Assembly: GCA_016190375.1 (NCBI GenBank)
Contig: JACPQR010000143.1
Span: forward strand, 1-64,000
From: Deltaproteobacteria bacterium
GTDB lineage: Bacteria > Myxococcota_A > Polyangia > JACPQR01
Reading direction: 5' to 3'
Length of the DNA stretch: 64,000 nucleotides
A program made the position numbers and the translations under genes. The stretch's first letter is position 1; each line of letters begins with the position of its first letter. The notes under the pieces were generated by a model. That model was not told the DNA's origin, searched no databases, and saw only the letters and a program-made list of their open reading frames with translations. Positions 1 through 10,167 of the stretch are shown here, one piece after another.

Positions 1-225
1 ATGCTGGTGGAGATCGACAAACCGGCTCGCCGCTGTGGTTGGCCATGCCGAACCCGGGTCCGTGCAACGCACCCGAGCTGCTCGCCCGCGCGCGATCCAC
101 GAGCCGGCGTCCACCTGCTCCGCGCCGCATCGACTGGCGGAGTGCTCCTTCGCCACTTCGAAGGCTCGATACGACGGAACGTTCCGCGGCCGGGACAGCC
201 AGATTGACGGTACCGGCACGCTCAC
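1..225 (-). CDS. Possible downstream member of the MoxR-DUF58-BatA operon, partial at left edge
   Basis: A GTG at 225-223 overlaps the TGA of the BatA-like gene as GTGA, the coupling used throughout this window. The frame stays open for 75 codons to the window edge. It begins VSVPVPSIWLSRPRNVP and has no recognisable domain. Third codon positions are about 75% G or C by my count, higher than in the other two minus-strand frames, which favours this one. The position fits the extra gene often found after BatA in such operons. All frames on both strands are largely open in so short a stretch, so reality is uncertain. Confidence 0.35.
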   Translation of the reverse strand, partial: MSVPVPSIWLSRPRNVPSYRAFEVAKEHSASRCGAEQVDAGSWIARGRAARVRCTDPGSAWPTTAASRFVDLHQH

Positions 226-2242
226 CGTCGCCGTAGGAACGTCTCCAGGGCGACGAGGAGCGGGAGGGTGGCGAGGATGTAGGGCGTCAACGGGAGCTTG
301 CGCAGACCCGAGGCGAGAGTCAGCCATCCGCCGCTGCGAGACCCACCGGGTCGATCGAGCCGGGCCGGGTCGGACTCGGACGGATCGGGGTTGACGACGA
401 AGGAGGACTGAGTGTCCTCTGCGAGGCCGCCGTGCGCCCGCTCGACGAGGACGCGGTAGAAGCCCGGCTCCTCGGCTCCGCGGAAGGTCGCCGGTCCCGC
501 GCCGAGGTCGATCGACGCACCTCGTGGCGTCTCGACCACGATCTTTCGAACGGCCCCGGTGGGCTGAATCACTCTCGGCTGCCCGGGTAGGATCTCGCGC
601 CGTGAGGCCGATCCGGTGCGCTCGCCGGTGAGGTGGTCGACGAGCGCGCGCGCCAGGACGACGAAACCGGGGCGAATCGGCAGGTCGCCCCAGTCGCGGT
701 CGATCGAGGTGGCCAGGAGCACTGCCCTGCCGGCGCCGGCGCGACTCGCGGTCAACGCGGGGCTGCCGTCCTCGAAGTGGAGCGGGACCTGTGTTCCTTG
801 CCGGGCCCGGACCCGGAGGCGCCGGTCGATCCGTGCCGAGATCAGCCCGGAGCCGCTCGGCGAGAAGGCATCTCCGATCGGCAGGCTGCGGTCGGGACGC
901 GCGAGCCTGAAGGGTCCCTCCTCCACCGGCGCCTCGGAGAAGGTAACGCCGAACAGCTCGCCAAGATTGCGGCTGGCTGCCCGCGCCGCGTTGTCGCCGG
1001 CGGCGAAGAAGAGGCCACCTCCGCGCCGGACGTAGGACCGGAGCTCCTCGAGCCGATCGGCCGACGGCGCGGGGACGTTGGCCAGCAGCACCGCCTCGAA
1101 GTCCGTGAAGCGATTGCTGCCGGCACCGTCGGCGTGTCCCGGATCCTCCCACTCGGCGTCCGTCACGGTGGGGGCCAGTCCGAGCGCCTCCATCGCGCGC
1201 ACGAGGTAGAAGACCTCGTCGTCGTATCGAGCCGGGCGAGGATCGCCGTCGACGACCAGCAGGCGCCTGGGACGCGCGACGTCGACCTGGACGAAGCGGA
1301 CGTCGTCGGCCGCCAGTTCGTCCCGAGCGATCCTCACGTCCGCGCGCGGATCGCCGTCGAAGGCATGGAAGAACGTCTTCTGGCGCGTCGCGCGAGCCGG
1401 AACGTCGACGAAGCCCCTGGCCACCGCGTGGCCGCCCACCTCGAGCGTCACGACCGCCTCGGAGAGGGCCCTGGGTCCGAAGTTCCGGATCGACGCCTGG
1501 ATCGCAAAGACTCCGTCGCCCGCCTCGGGCGCGAGCCGCGAGACGATCTGGGTCACTGCGACGTTCGACAGGTCCTCCGTCCCCACGTCGACGACGCGGA
1601 GCTCGGCGCCCTCCGGCGCCTTCCATCCGGCGCCTGGAGCGACCCCGTGCGCCGCCATGTCGGAGAACACCACGATTCGCCGCAGAGGTTGCGCCGACGG
1701 GGCGATGAGCCTCCCGGCGATTGCCATGGCGCCGTCTGCGTCCGTGGCGCGCCATCCGACGCGCGCCCCGGCCACGGCGTCGCGAACCATGCCGCGATCG
1801 AACGACAGGGCTCCCACGACGGCGCGAGCGGGCCTGCCTGCGAGCACCACGGCCGCGTTGTCGTCGGAGCCCATCGAAGAGACGACCTCGAGCGCTGCGG
1901 CCCGCGCCCGCTCGAATGCGCTCCCGCGCGCGCCCTTGGCCTGCATGCTCATCGAGTCGTCGAGGACCAGCACGAGGGACGAGGGCGCGCCCGCCGCAAG
2001 CCCGGCGACGGTCGGTACGCGCAGATAGGGGCGGGCGCCGGCCAGCGCGAGGAGCGCCACGAGCGCGATGCGCACTCCGAGAAGGGCGAGATCGCGCAGC
2101 CGGACGCGCCGCCGGACCCGCCGCTCGGCCCGCAAGAGGAGCTCGATCGGGCCGAAGGCGACGACGGGCGCTTGCCGGCGCCGGAGCAGGTGCAGGACGA
2201 GCGGGATCGCGGTCGCGACGAGCCCGACCAGGAAGAGCGGGC

Positions 2243-2255
<13 letters not shown>
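222..2255 (-). CDS. BatA/vWA-type membrane protein
   Basis: A 677-residue inner-membrane protein of the BatA (aerotolerance regulator N-terminal) type. Residues 1-24 and about 55-76 are hydrophobic segments with Arg-rich loops between them, the typical BatA start. A von Willebrand A domain follows, with a DxSxS metal site (DDSMS, 99-103). The middle holds a glutamine-amidotransferase-like fold (RRLLVVDGDPRP). A last helix lies at about 657-673 before LRRR. The GTG start overlaps the DUF58 gene by 13 nt. Such proteins act with MoxR ATPases and DUF58 proteins in envelope stress or metal-cofactor insertion; the exact substrate is unknown. Confidence 0.88.
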
Positions 2256-3144
<889 letters not shown>

Positions 3145-3148
<4 letters not shown>

Positions 3149-4143
3149 GGCTCGTCGAGCTTCGAGCGTGTCTCGTCCACGAGCCTTCGCACGAGCTCGC
3201 CGGCGGTCACGCCCGAGGCCTCCGCGTGGAAGTTCGTGATCACGCGGTGGCGAAGGACCGGCAGCGCCATGGTCCGGACGTCGCCGATCGTGGCCGCGAA
3301 GCGGCCTTCGATCACCGCGCGTGCCTTCGCCGCGAGGACCAGGAACTGCGAGGCGCGGGGACCCGCACCCCAGCTCACGTGGTCCTTGACCCAGGGCGGT
3401 GCGCCCTGTTCCTTCGGCCGCGTGCGGCGCGCCAGATCGACGGCGAAGTCGACCACGTGGTCGGGCACCGGGACGCGGGGCACGAGCTCCTGGAGGGCCA
3501 GGATTCGCTCGGGGTCGAGCACCTTTCGGACGGGCGGCATCGCGCCCGCCGTCGTTCGCCGCACGATCTCGCGCTCCTCCTCGACGCTCGGATAACCCAC
3601 CTCGATCTGGAACATGAACCGGTCGAGCTGCGCCTCGGGGAGCGGGTAGGTCCCCTCCTGCTCGATCGGGTTCTGCGTCGCGAAGACCAGGTAGGGCGGC
3701 TCGAGGACGTGGGTCCGCCCTCCGGCGGTGACCTGCAGCTCCTGCATCGATTGCAAGAGCGCGGCCTGAGTCTTGGGGGGCGTGCGGTTGATCTCGTCTG
3801 CGAGCAGGACGTTGCAGAAGATCGGCCCCCGGATGAAGCGGAACGAGCGCTGCCCGGTGGCCTGGTCCTGCTCGAGGACGTCCGTCCCCGTGATGTCCGA
3901 CGGCATCAGATCGGGCGTGAACTGGATGCGGTTGAAGCGCAGCGAGAGGACGTCCGCGAGGGTGTTGATGAGCAGCGTCTTGGCCAGCCCGGGGACGCCC
4001 ACGAACAGACAGTGCCCCCTCGCGAACATCGCGATGAGGAGCTGGTCGACCACCTCGCGCTGGCCGACGATGCGCTTGCCGAGCTCCGTCTCGATCGCCC
4101 GGGTCGCCGCCGACATCTCACGCACGAGCTCGACATCATCCAT
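3145..4143 (-). CDS. MoxR-family AAA+ ATPase
   Basis: A MoxR ATPase of 332 residues from ATG 4143 (MDDVELVREMS). It has a Walker A motif (GVPGLAKT), a Walker B with adjoining sequence (LLADEINRTPPKTQAALL), sensor-1 ATQNP and a C-terminal lid region. A longer form from TTG 4197 adds 18 residues (starting MSPERVCDSL) that do not look like family sequence, so ATG 4143 is preferred, although neither start has a clear ribosome site. It is the first gene of the MoxR-DUF58-BatA operon. MoxR proteins use ATP to remodel or activate partner proteins. Confidence 0.93.
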
Positions 4144-4222
4144 GGGGACACGCACTCGGTCGGCAAGTAGCGAATCACAAACGCGTTCCGGGGACAACCG
4201 CGCGTTTCGTCGGAGGACCTGC

Positions 4223-5908
4223 CTACGCGACCTCGGCCCACGTGGGCGACGCGGCGAAAGCGGCGTTGATCAGCGCCGCGTGCGACGCCGAGTGGGGGAA
4301 GTTGCCCCGCATCCGCGAGGTCGACGGCAAGACCGCCTCCGACGCCAGACCCAGCGGCGACAGCGCCGAGCACGCCCGATCCATGGCGGCCCGGGCCCCG
4401 GCGACATCGCCGGTCGCGGCGAGCGCTTCGACGAGCCGCAGCACGTCTCTCACGCCGGCGCAGGCAAGCTCCTGGCGAATCCGCGCGATCGTACCCGTCA
4501 GCCTCGGATGGTCCGGTGGCAGAAACCGCAGGGCAGCCATCCGCAGGAGCGAGGAATCGAGCTCCTCGCCCCCGAAGGTCGACGTGAAGCTGCCGAGAGC
4601 GGGGCTCCAGGCGCGGCTCAGGATGCGATCACGGATCCGGCCGGCCTCCGCCTCGAGCTCGGGCGCGAGCGCACGGCGGTGCCGGGCCGCCACCGAGGCC
4701 ATCCGGTCCGCCGCAGCCCAGCTCATCAGGTTATCGAGGGTCCGAAGCTCGATCGGGGCGTCGCCTGACGCTTCCACGCCGATCGCCCTGCGCGCGAGGC
4801 GCTCCATCAGATCGAGCACTGCCCTGGACTGCTTGGCCTCGAACCGGACGTCGAAGAACGCCGGGGCCACGGCGAGCACCAGGGATCCCAGCACCTCGCT
4901 CGGCTGCCGCTTCGACGGGGAGCCGACGAGGACGGAGGAGTCACCGCCGAAGCCGGGCCACCCGTCCAGCACTCGCTCGTCGGGGCAGGAGGATCCGTCG
5001 ACCTGCACCCAGGGGCCGAGGTCGAGTGTGGGGCTCGAGCCCGCCACGTCGAGCAGGAAGCGAATGTAATCCTCCCGCTCCTCGAAGTGCCCCAGCGAGT
5101 GGAGGGCACGGATCGCGGAAGGCGCGTCCTTCAGCCGGCAATGGCGAAGGTCCCGGGGCCGGACGCCCGGCGAGGCGGGGATCGAGGTCGTCGGGGAGGC
5201 CACGACCGCCCCGGTGTCGTCGAAGCAGTGGAGCTTGAGCGCGAGCGCCGAACGGATCACCTCGCGCTGGTAGAGCGGAGGGATCTTGCAGCGCTTCACC
5301 CACGTCAGCCAGTACGCCACCGTCTCGGCCATGAAGCGCTGGCACAGCGGCGCGAGATCCTCGTCCACGACCGTGCCCCAGGAGAGGACCAGATGACGCC
5401 TGCCCGTCAGGAGGAAGCCGCGCCCGTCGAGATTCGTGAGCGGGATGTCGGTCGCCAGGTCCAGCGCGCTCGCGAAGCCCTCGAAGGTCACGTGCCCCGA
5501 GCCGTGCACCGCCCGAGGGCTCGCCTTCGACCAGCCGAGCCGTGGCTCGCAGCGAACTTGGACCCTGGGAGCACCCTCGAGGGGCTCGAGGATCCGTACG
5601 AGCTGGGTCGGGCGGAACCTCCTTCCATAGAGGAAGAATCGGGGAGCGAAGTCGATCACGCGCCACGCGCCCTCGGCGGTGCGGAACGTCGTCTCGAGCA
5701 CGTTCGTATCGCCGACGTACCGCTGAGCTCCGACCTCGCCGCCCGCGGGGCCGACCAGGAGCTCGCCCCCGTCCCGGTCGTCGTGGAGGCGCGCGAACAC
5801 GGGCTCCGAGTCGAACCTCGGCAAGCAGCACCAGACGACCGCGCCCCGGCGGTCGACGAGCGCCGCGAACCGGCAGTTTCCGACGAGACCGAGATCCTCG
5901 AGGAGCAC
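4223..5908 (-). CDS. GH15-family protein with degraded active-site motifs
   Basis: A 561-residue homologue of GH15 glucoamylase/trehalase-like enzymes, starting at GTG 5908. The N-terminal beta domain (LGLVGNCRFAALVDRRGAVV) and the C-terminal RGNFPHSASHAALINAAF are recognisable. The usual catalytic-pocket motif NWDY.(Y/F).W.RDA is replaced by PRDLRHCRLKDAP (251-263). The region of the general acid DEGIWE.R reads GDAPIELRT (382-390), keeping a Glu (387) but losing Trp. The segment between the last two active-site strands is about 25 residues shorter than in the paralogue at 24584-26500. It may be inactive, regulatory or altered in substrate. It is divergent from otsA across a 52-bp intergenic stretch holding an inverted repeat. 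Confidence 0.8.
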   Translation of the reverse strand: MLLEDLGLVGNCRFAALVDRRGAVVWCCLPRFDSEPVFARLHDDRDGGELLVGPAGGEVGAQRYVGDTNVLETTFRTAEGAWRVIDFAPRFFLYGRRFRPTQLVRILEPLEGAPRVQVRCEPRLGWSKASPRAVHGSGHVTFEGFASALDLATDIPLTNLDGRGFLLTGRRHLVLSWGTVVDEDLAPLCQRFMAETVAYWLTWVKRCKIPPLYQREVIRSALALKLHCFDDTGAVVASPTTSIPASPGVRPRDLRHCRLKDAPSAIRALHSLGHFEEREDYIRFLLDVAGSSPTLDLGPWVQVDGSSCPDERVLDGWPGFGGDSSVLVGSPSKRQPSEVLGSLVLAVAPAFFDVRFEAKQSRAVLDLMERLARRAIGVEASGDAPIELRTLDNLMSWAAADRMASVAARHRRALAPELEAEAGRIRDRILSRAWSPALGSFTSTFGGEELDSSLLRMAALRFLPPDHPRLTGTIARIRQELACAGVRDVLRLVEALAATGDVAGARAAMDRACSALSPLGLASEAVLPSTSRMRGNFPHSASHAALINAAFAASPTWAEVA

Positions 5909-5930
5909 GCATCTGCACGGTAACAGGATT

Positions 5931-5948
5931 TAGTTTGAGTTGAAACTA
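5931..5948. promoter_or_regulatory. Perfect 6-6-6 dyad, candidate MarR operator
   Basis: TAGTTTGAGTTGAAACTA has perfect 6-bp arms (TAGTTT/AAACTA) around a 6-bp centre. It is AT-rich in a GC-rich region and lies in the 52 bp between the divergent GH15-like gene and otsA, ending 13 nt before the otsA ATG. Size and symmetry suit a winged-helix dimer such as the MarR protein encoded third in the otsA operon. Binding is inferred, not shown. Confidence 0.5.
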
Positions 5949-5960
5949 GTTCGTGCTTGA

Positions 5961-8204
5961 ATGACCGGGATGTCACGGGCGCTGCGGTTCACGGTCGCGC
6001 TGGTCCTGGGTCTGGGTCTATTGACCTGGGCCGCGTCGCTGATCGTGAGCAGCACGACGCGGGACTGGTTCATGAAGGACGTGAGGCTTCGGGGGCAGCT
6101 CGCGGTCAACGGCGCCAGGCGCGCCCTCGTCGCGCACTGGCCGGACGCTCGCGCGGTCCAGGCAATCCTGTCCGAGATCACTCGAGACGAGCGGATCATG
6201 GCGGCGGCCGCCTGCAGTGCCGGGCTCGAGCAGGTGGCGGCGACCGTGGCGTATCCGGACCGGTTCTCCTGCGAACGGATCGGCGTGCACGTGCGGCCGC
6301 GGTCGCCCCGCGAACGATGGGCGAGCTGGACGTCCGTCGACTCGCTCCCGGGCGGCCAGGTCCACGTGAGCGCGATCCCGATCCGCGACGACGGGTCGGC
6401 CGTGGGCTTCGTCGTGCTCGTCCAGGACATGAGCTACGTGGGTCGCCGCGAGGCGAAGACCCAGGGCTTCCTCGTCGGAGCATTCGCGATCCTCGCGTTC
6501 TCCGCCTCGGTCCTGACGGTCCTGGCGGCGCGTCTTTCATGGCGCGGGTGGACGAGGCAGATGCGTGATCTGCTCCGGGGCGAGTCGCCCCGGCCCGAGT
6601 TCCAGCCCATCCTGCGGGACGTCCGGGACCTGGTCGAGCGTCTCGTCGCGGAGAGGGAGCAAGAAGGTCAAGGGGGCGCGTGGACCCCGGAGAGGCTGAA
6701 GCAGACGCTGAACCGGCACCTGCATGGCGAACGCATCGTCGTCGTGGCGAATCGAGAGCCATACATCGACGAGCTTCGGGAGGGCGGCGAGGTCGTGACG
6801 TTGCATCCCGCGAGTGGCCTCGTGACGGCGCTCGAGCCGGTGATGCGTGCGTGCTCGGGCGTGTGGGTCGCCCATGGCTCGGGGTCGGCCGACCGGCAGA
6901 CCGCCGACGAGCGAGGACACGTCCGGGTCCCGCCCGGCGAGGAGTCCTACGTGGTCCGCCGAGTCTGGCTGTCGCCGGAAGAGGAGCGCGGCTACTATTA
7001 CGGCTTCTCGAACGAAGGTCTCTGGCCCCTCTGCCACCTCGCCCACACGCGCCCCATCTTCAAGAGCGACGACTGGAGACACTACGAGAACGTGAACCGG
7101 AGGTTCGCCGAGACCGTGTGCGAGGAGGTCGACTCGGACGACCCCATCGTTCTCGTGCAGGACTACCACTTCGCCCTGGCGCCGCGGCTCATCCGCGAGC
7201 GATTGCCCCGGGCGACCATCCTGGCCTTCTGGCACATCCCATGGCCGAACTCGGAGCGGCTCGGGATCTGCCCGTGGCGCACGCAGCTCCTGGATGGGCT
7301 TCTGGGCGCCAGCATCGTGGGCTTTCACACACAGATGCACTGCAACAACTTCGTGGACGCCGTCGACCGCTACCTCGAGGCCCGCATCGACCGCGAGCTG
7401 ATCGGCTTCGTCTACCAGGGTCGCAGCACGCTGCTCCGGGCATATCCGATCTCGATCGAGTGGCCCGACCACTGGGCCGAATCCGCGCCTCCGGCGGCCG
7501 AGTGCCGCAAGAGCGTGCTGGCCGATCTGGGTCTCGGACCCGAGGCGCTGCTCGGCGTCGGGGTCGATCGCCTCGACTACACGAAGGGCGTCGAGGAGAG
7601 GTTCCTCGCGGTCGAGCGCGCGCTGGAGCTGCATCCCGATCTCGTCGGGCGCTTCACGTTCGTCCAGCTCGCGGCGCCGAGCAGGACTCTCATCGATCGA
7701 TACCGCGAGCTGAACGAGAGGGTGGAGCGCGAGGCGGCGAGGATCAACGAGCGCTTCGGCAAGGACGGGTACCGCCCGATCATCCTCAAGCGCGTGCATC
7801 ACGAGCCGCCGGCGGTCTTCCGCTACTACCGGGCGGCAGACGTCTGTTACGTCTCGAGCCTGCACGACGGGATGAACCTCGTCGCCAAGGAGTTCGTGTC
7901 CGCGAGGGAGGACGAGCGGGGAGTGCTCGTCCTGAGCCACTTCACCGGTGCGGCGCGCGAGCTGACCGAGGCGCTCATCGTCAACCCGTACGACCTCGAC
8001 GAGGCAGGCGAGGCGCTGGCCGTGGCGCTCCGGATGTCCGAGATCGAGCAGAGGGACAGGATGCGCGCGATGCGCAGATACCTCGCGGAGTTCAACGTCT
8101 ATCGCTGGGCCGGGCGCATGCTCGGCGACGCGGCCCGGCTTCGTCGTCAGGATCGCCTCGCCATCCGGCTCGGCATCCATGCTCCCACGGAGAACGGTAC
8201 GTGA
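5961..8204 (+). CDS. otsA: Trehalose-6-phosphate synthase fused to an N-terminal membrane sensor-like region
   Basis: A 747-residue protein, against about 450-500 for a normal OtsA. Residues 8-30 and 168-192 are membrane helices enclosing about 135 extracytoplasmic residues; a linker rich in charged residues leads to a GT20 domain from about residue 258 to the end. Conserved GT20 segments include VVVANREPYID, VQDYHFALAPRLIRERLP, FWHIPWPNSE, GVDRLDYTKGVEERF and HDGMNLVAKEFVSAR. The reaction is UDP- or ADP-glucose plus glucose-6-phosphate to trehalose-6-phosphate. The ATG overlaps nothing upstream; the stop is coupled to otsB as TGATG. The front part resembles the input half of a sensor kinase, which suggests that synthesis is controlled by an outside signal such as osmotic stress (inference). 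Confidence 0.9.
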   Translation: MTGMSRALRFTVALVLGLGLLTWAASLIVSSTTRDWFMKDVRLRGQLAVNGARRALVAHWPDARAVQAILSEITRDERIMAAAACSAGLEQVAATVAYPDRFSCERIGVHVRPRSPRERWASWTSVDSLPGGQVHVSAIPIRDDGSAVGFVVLVQDMSYVGRREAKTQGFLVGAFAILAFSASVLTVLAARLSWRGWTRQMRDLLRGESPRPEFQPILRDVRDLVERLVAEREQEGQGGAWTPERLKQTLNRHLHGERIVVVANREPYIDELREGGEVVTLHPASGLVTALEPVMRACSGVWVAHGSGSADRQTADERGHVRVPPGEESYVVRRVWLSPEEERGYYYGFSNEGLWPLCHLAHTRPIFKSDDWRHYENVNRRFAETVCEEVDSDDPIVLVQDYHFALAPRLIRERLPRATILAFWHIPWPNSERLGICPWRTQLLDGLLGASIVGFHTQMHCNNFVDAVDRYLEARIDRELIGFVYQGRSTLLRAYPISIEWPDHWAESAPPAAECRKSVLADLGLGPEALLGVGVDRLDYTKGVEERFLAVERALELHPDLVGRFTFVQLAAPSRTLIDRYRELNERVEREAARINERFGKDGYRPIILKRVHHEPPAVFRYYRAADVCYVSSLHDGMNLVAKEFVSAREDERGVLVLSHFTGAARELTEALIVNPYDLDEAGEALAVALRMSEIEQRDRMRAMRRYLAEFNVYRWAGRMLGDAARLRRQDRLAIRLGIHAPTENGT

Positions 8205-8974
8205 TGCACCAGATACTCGGGGAGGCCAACCGCTCGATCCTCGAGCAGTTCGCCTGGTCGGAGGTGCTCCTCGCGTTCGACTTCGACGGCACGCTGGCGC
8301 CGATCGTGTCCGAGCCCGGTGCCGCGCGAATGCGCTCCGCCACGCGTACGCTCCTCGAAGAGGTCGCGACTCGCTATCCCTGCGTCGTCATCTCCGGCCG
8401 AGCCCGCGAGGATGCCCGCCGGCGGCTCGCCGGAATCGCAGTCTGCGACGTCTCCGGCAACCACGGCCTCGAACCGGGGCGGGACACGGCGCGGCTCGAA
8501 CGGGAGGTTCGCAGGTGGCGGCGGCTGGTCGAGCCGCGGCTGGCCGGGCACCAGGGCGTCCTCGTCGAAGACAAGCGATTCTCGATCGCCATCCACTACC
8601 GCCTCTGCAGGCGAAAGAAGGAAGCGCTGGCCGCGATCCAGCTCGCGGTCGCCTCGCTCGGCGAGGTGCGGCTGATCGGCGGCAAGCAGGTGGTCAACGT
8701 CCAGCCGCCCGGCGCGCCGCACAAGGGAATCGCCCTCGAGTCCCTCCGATCGCGCTTCGGCTGCGACACGGCCATCTACGTCGGCGACGACGAGACCGAC
8801 GAGGACGTCTTCGGCCTCGACGACCCCGGTCGACTCCTCGGCATCCGGGTCGGTGCGAGACGCGCCTCGGCCGCGAGGTACTACCTCCGCAATCAGCGCG
8901 AGGTGGACACGCTCCTGCGCGTGCTCCTCAGCCTGCGGCGACGGCGAGAAGACAAGCGACTGGCGTGGCCATGA
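8204..8974 (+). CDS. otsB: Trehalose-6-phosphate phosphatase
   Basis: A 256-residue HAD-superfamily phosphatase that removes phosphate from trehalose-6-phosphate. Motif I is DFDGT (26-30), with Asp26 as nucleophile. VVISGR supplies motif II, and the later GDDETDEDVF supplies the motif IV acids. GNHGLEPG and the cap sequence VNVQPPGAPHKG are typical of OtsB. The ATG shares one base with the otsA stop (TGATG), so the two enzymes are made together. The gene ends in an ATGA overlap with the MarR gene. Confidence 0.95.
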   Translation: MHQILGEANRSILEQFAWSEVLLAFDFDGTLAPIVSEPGAARMRSATRTLLEEVATRYPCVVISGRAREDARRRLAGIAVCDVSGNHGLEPGRDTARLEREVRRWRRLVEPRLAGHQGVLVEDKRFSIAIHYRLCRRKKEALAAIQLAVASLGEVRLIGGKQVVNVQPPGAPHKGIALESLRSRFGCDTAIYVGDDETDEDVFGLDDPGRLLGIRVGARRASAARYYLRNQREVDTLLRVLLSLRRRREDKRLAWP

Positions 8975-9450
8975 GCCGAGCGAGGGTCCCCGAGAACGGT
9001 CGCTCCGTACCGTTGCCGCCGCTCGGGCCCGTCCTCGAGTTCATGCGGCTGATCTGGGGCCTCGGCCACCTCCTCGAGCGCACGTCGAAGCGGATGAAGG
9101 CCTCCAAAGGGCTGACCGGCCCGCAGCGGCTCGTGATCCGACTCGTGGGCCGCTTTCCGGGCATCCCACCGGGCCGCCTCGCCGAGCTGATGCTGGTCCA
9201 TCCGAGCACGCTGTCGGGAGTGCTGCGCCGGCTCGAGCGCAAGAAGCTCCTCGAGCGGCGAAGAGATCCGAACGACGCGCGGCGGTCCCTCTTGGGTCTG
9301 ACGGCGGCGGGCCGAGCGCTCGACTCGCCCTCTCCCTTCACGGTCGAAGCCGCGGTGGAGCGCGTCCTGGCGGGGTCCCACCCGTCTCACGTCGAGTCCG
9401 CCAAGGCCATCCTCTCTCGGGTCGTGCAGACCCTCGGCGAGGTCGATTGA
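8971..9450 (+). CDS. MarR-family transcriptional regulator
   Basis: A 159-residue winged-helix protein. The core (TGPQRLVIRLVGRFPGIPPG, then LAELMLVHPSTLSGVLRRLE) has the MarR recognition helix, followed by KKLLERRRDPNDARRSLLGL, the beta wing with the conserved D-x-R/RR pattern. The ATG overlaps the otsB stop as ATGA, so the regulator is encoded in the operon it may control. The dyad at 5931-5948 is the obvious candidate operator. The ligand is unknown; MarR proteins usually release DNA on binding a small molecule or on thiol oxidation. Confidence 0.88.
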   Translation: MSRARVPENGRSVPLPPLGPVLEFMRLIWGLGHLLERTSKRMKASKGLTGPQRLVIRLVGRFPGIPPGRLAELMLVHPSTLSGVLRRLERKKLLERRRDPNDARRSLLGLTAAGRALDSPSPFTVEAAVERVLAGSHPSHVESAKAILSRVVQTLGEVD

Positions 9451-9806
9451 GCGCGGGACCCCGGTTGCCGGTGCGGCCATCGGTGCTACGTCCGATCGTG
9501 GCTCGGCTGATCGTGGCGCTCGTGCTCTCCATCCCGATCGCGGCGGGCCTCGCGCACCCGCTCCCCGTCGAGCGCGTCGCAGGCGCGGTAGAGCCGGCGA
9601 TCTGGTCGGCGCCGTCAGGACCCTCGCCGGTCCCGGATCGCCCGGACGATCCCGACGCACCGGCGCGATCCAGCCTCGCCTGTCTCGAGTGGACCGAGCC
9701 CGACCCGCCCGAAGATGGCGTTGATGTCCCCCTGACCTCGCCCGGAAACGAACGACCTGGTTTCGCGACTCGCGTGGAGAGACCTCCGATCTTCCGGTCC
9801 GCGTAG
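9447..9806 (+). CDS. Small exported or membrane-anchored protein of unknown function
   Basis: A TTG at 9447 overlaps the MarR stop as TTGA and opens a 119-residue frame. After a basic start (LPVRPSVLRP) comes a hydrophobic stretch (IVARLIVALVLSIPIAAGLA) that looks like a signal peptide or single helix. The rest is Pro- and Asp-rich without Cys pairs. No family is recognised. Position at the end of the otsA-otsB-marR operon and the coupled start support a real gene, but the alternative GTG starts further in (for example 9471) cannot be ruled out. Confidence 0.45.
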   Translation: MSAGPRLPVRPSVLRPIVARLIVALVLSIPIAAGLAHPLPVERVAGAVEPAIWSAPSGPSPVPDRPDDPDAPARSSLACLEWTEPDPPEDGVDVPLTSPGNERPGFATRVERPPIFRSA

Positions 9807-9850
9807 CAAACACCCGACGACGCTACGAAGGCCAACAACGGAGGTGCGCC

Positions 9851-9946
9851 ATGCCCGTTCCGGACCGCTACCGTCCTCTTCTGCCGATCGCCGTCTTCCT
9901 CGGCGCGGTCGTCATCATGCTCATCCTGAAAGCCATCCTGTTCTGA
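9851..9946 (+). CDS. 31-residue single-helix membrane protein
   Basis: ATG 9851 is preceded by a perfect GGAGGTG (9840-9846) at ideal spacing. The short frame starts MPVPDRYRPLLP and then forms one hydrophobic helix ending AILF-stop. The Shine-Dalgarno match is among the strongest in the window, which supports translation despite the small size. It follows the otsA operon by 44 bp and may be its last gene. Small single-helix proteins of this kind often bind and modulate larger membrane proteins; no specific partner can be named. Confidence 0.65.
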   Translation: MPVPDRYRPLLPIAVFLGAVVIMLILKAILF

Positions 9947-10167
9947 GCCGCGCCGAGACGGCGCGGTACGACGCTTGCACCGCCGAGCGCGATTGCGCCG
10001 CGGCGCGTCGCTCCCTTCCGTGTCGCCCTGCCGTCCCTTCCCGAACAGGCCGGGCGCTCGTCGAAAGGGGGTCGTCGTCGCCGCGGCGCAACCTTCCAGG
10101 CCGCCGCAATGTGCCAGACCGAGCGTGGCGATTTGCCAGACTCCGCGATCCGTAGGATGAACCGCGC

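Noticed and set aside
10120..10145. TGGC-GATTT-GCCA before the NtrB-like kinase as sigma-54 promoter or terminator
   Set aside because: The GG and GC spacing is wrong for sigma-54, and 4-bp arms are too short to be a convincing hairpin.
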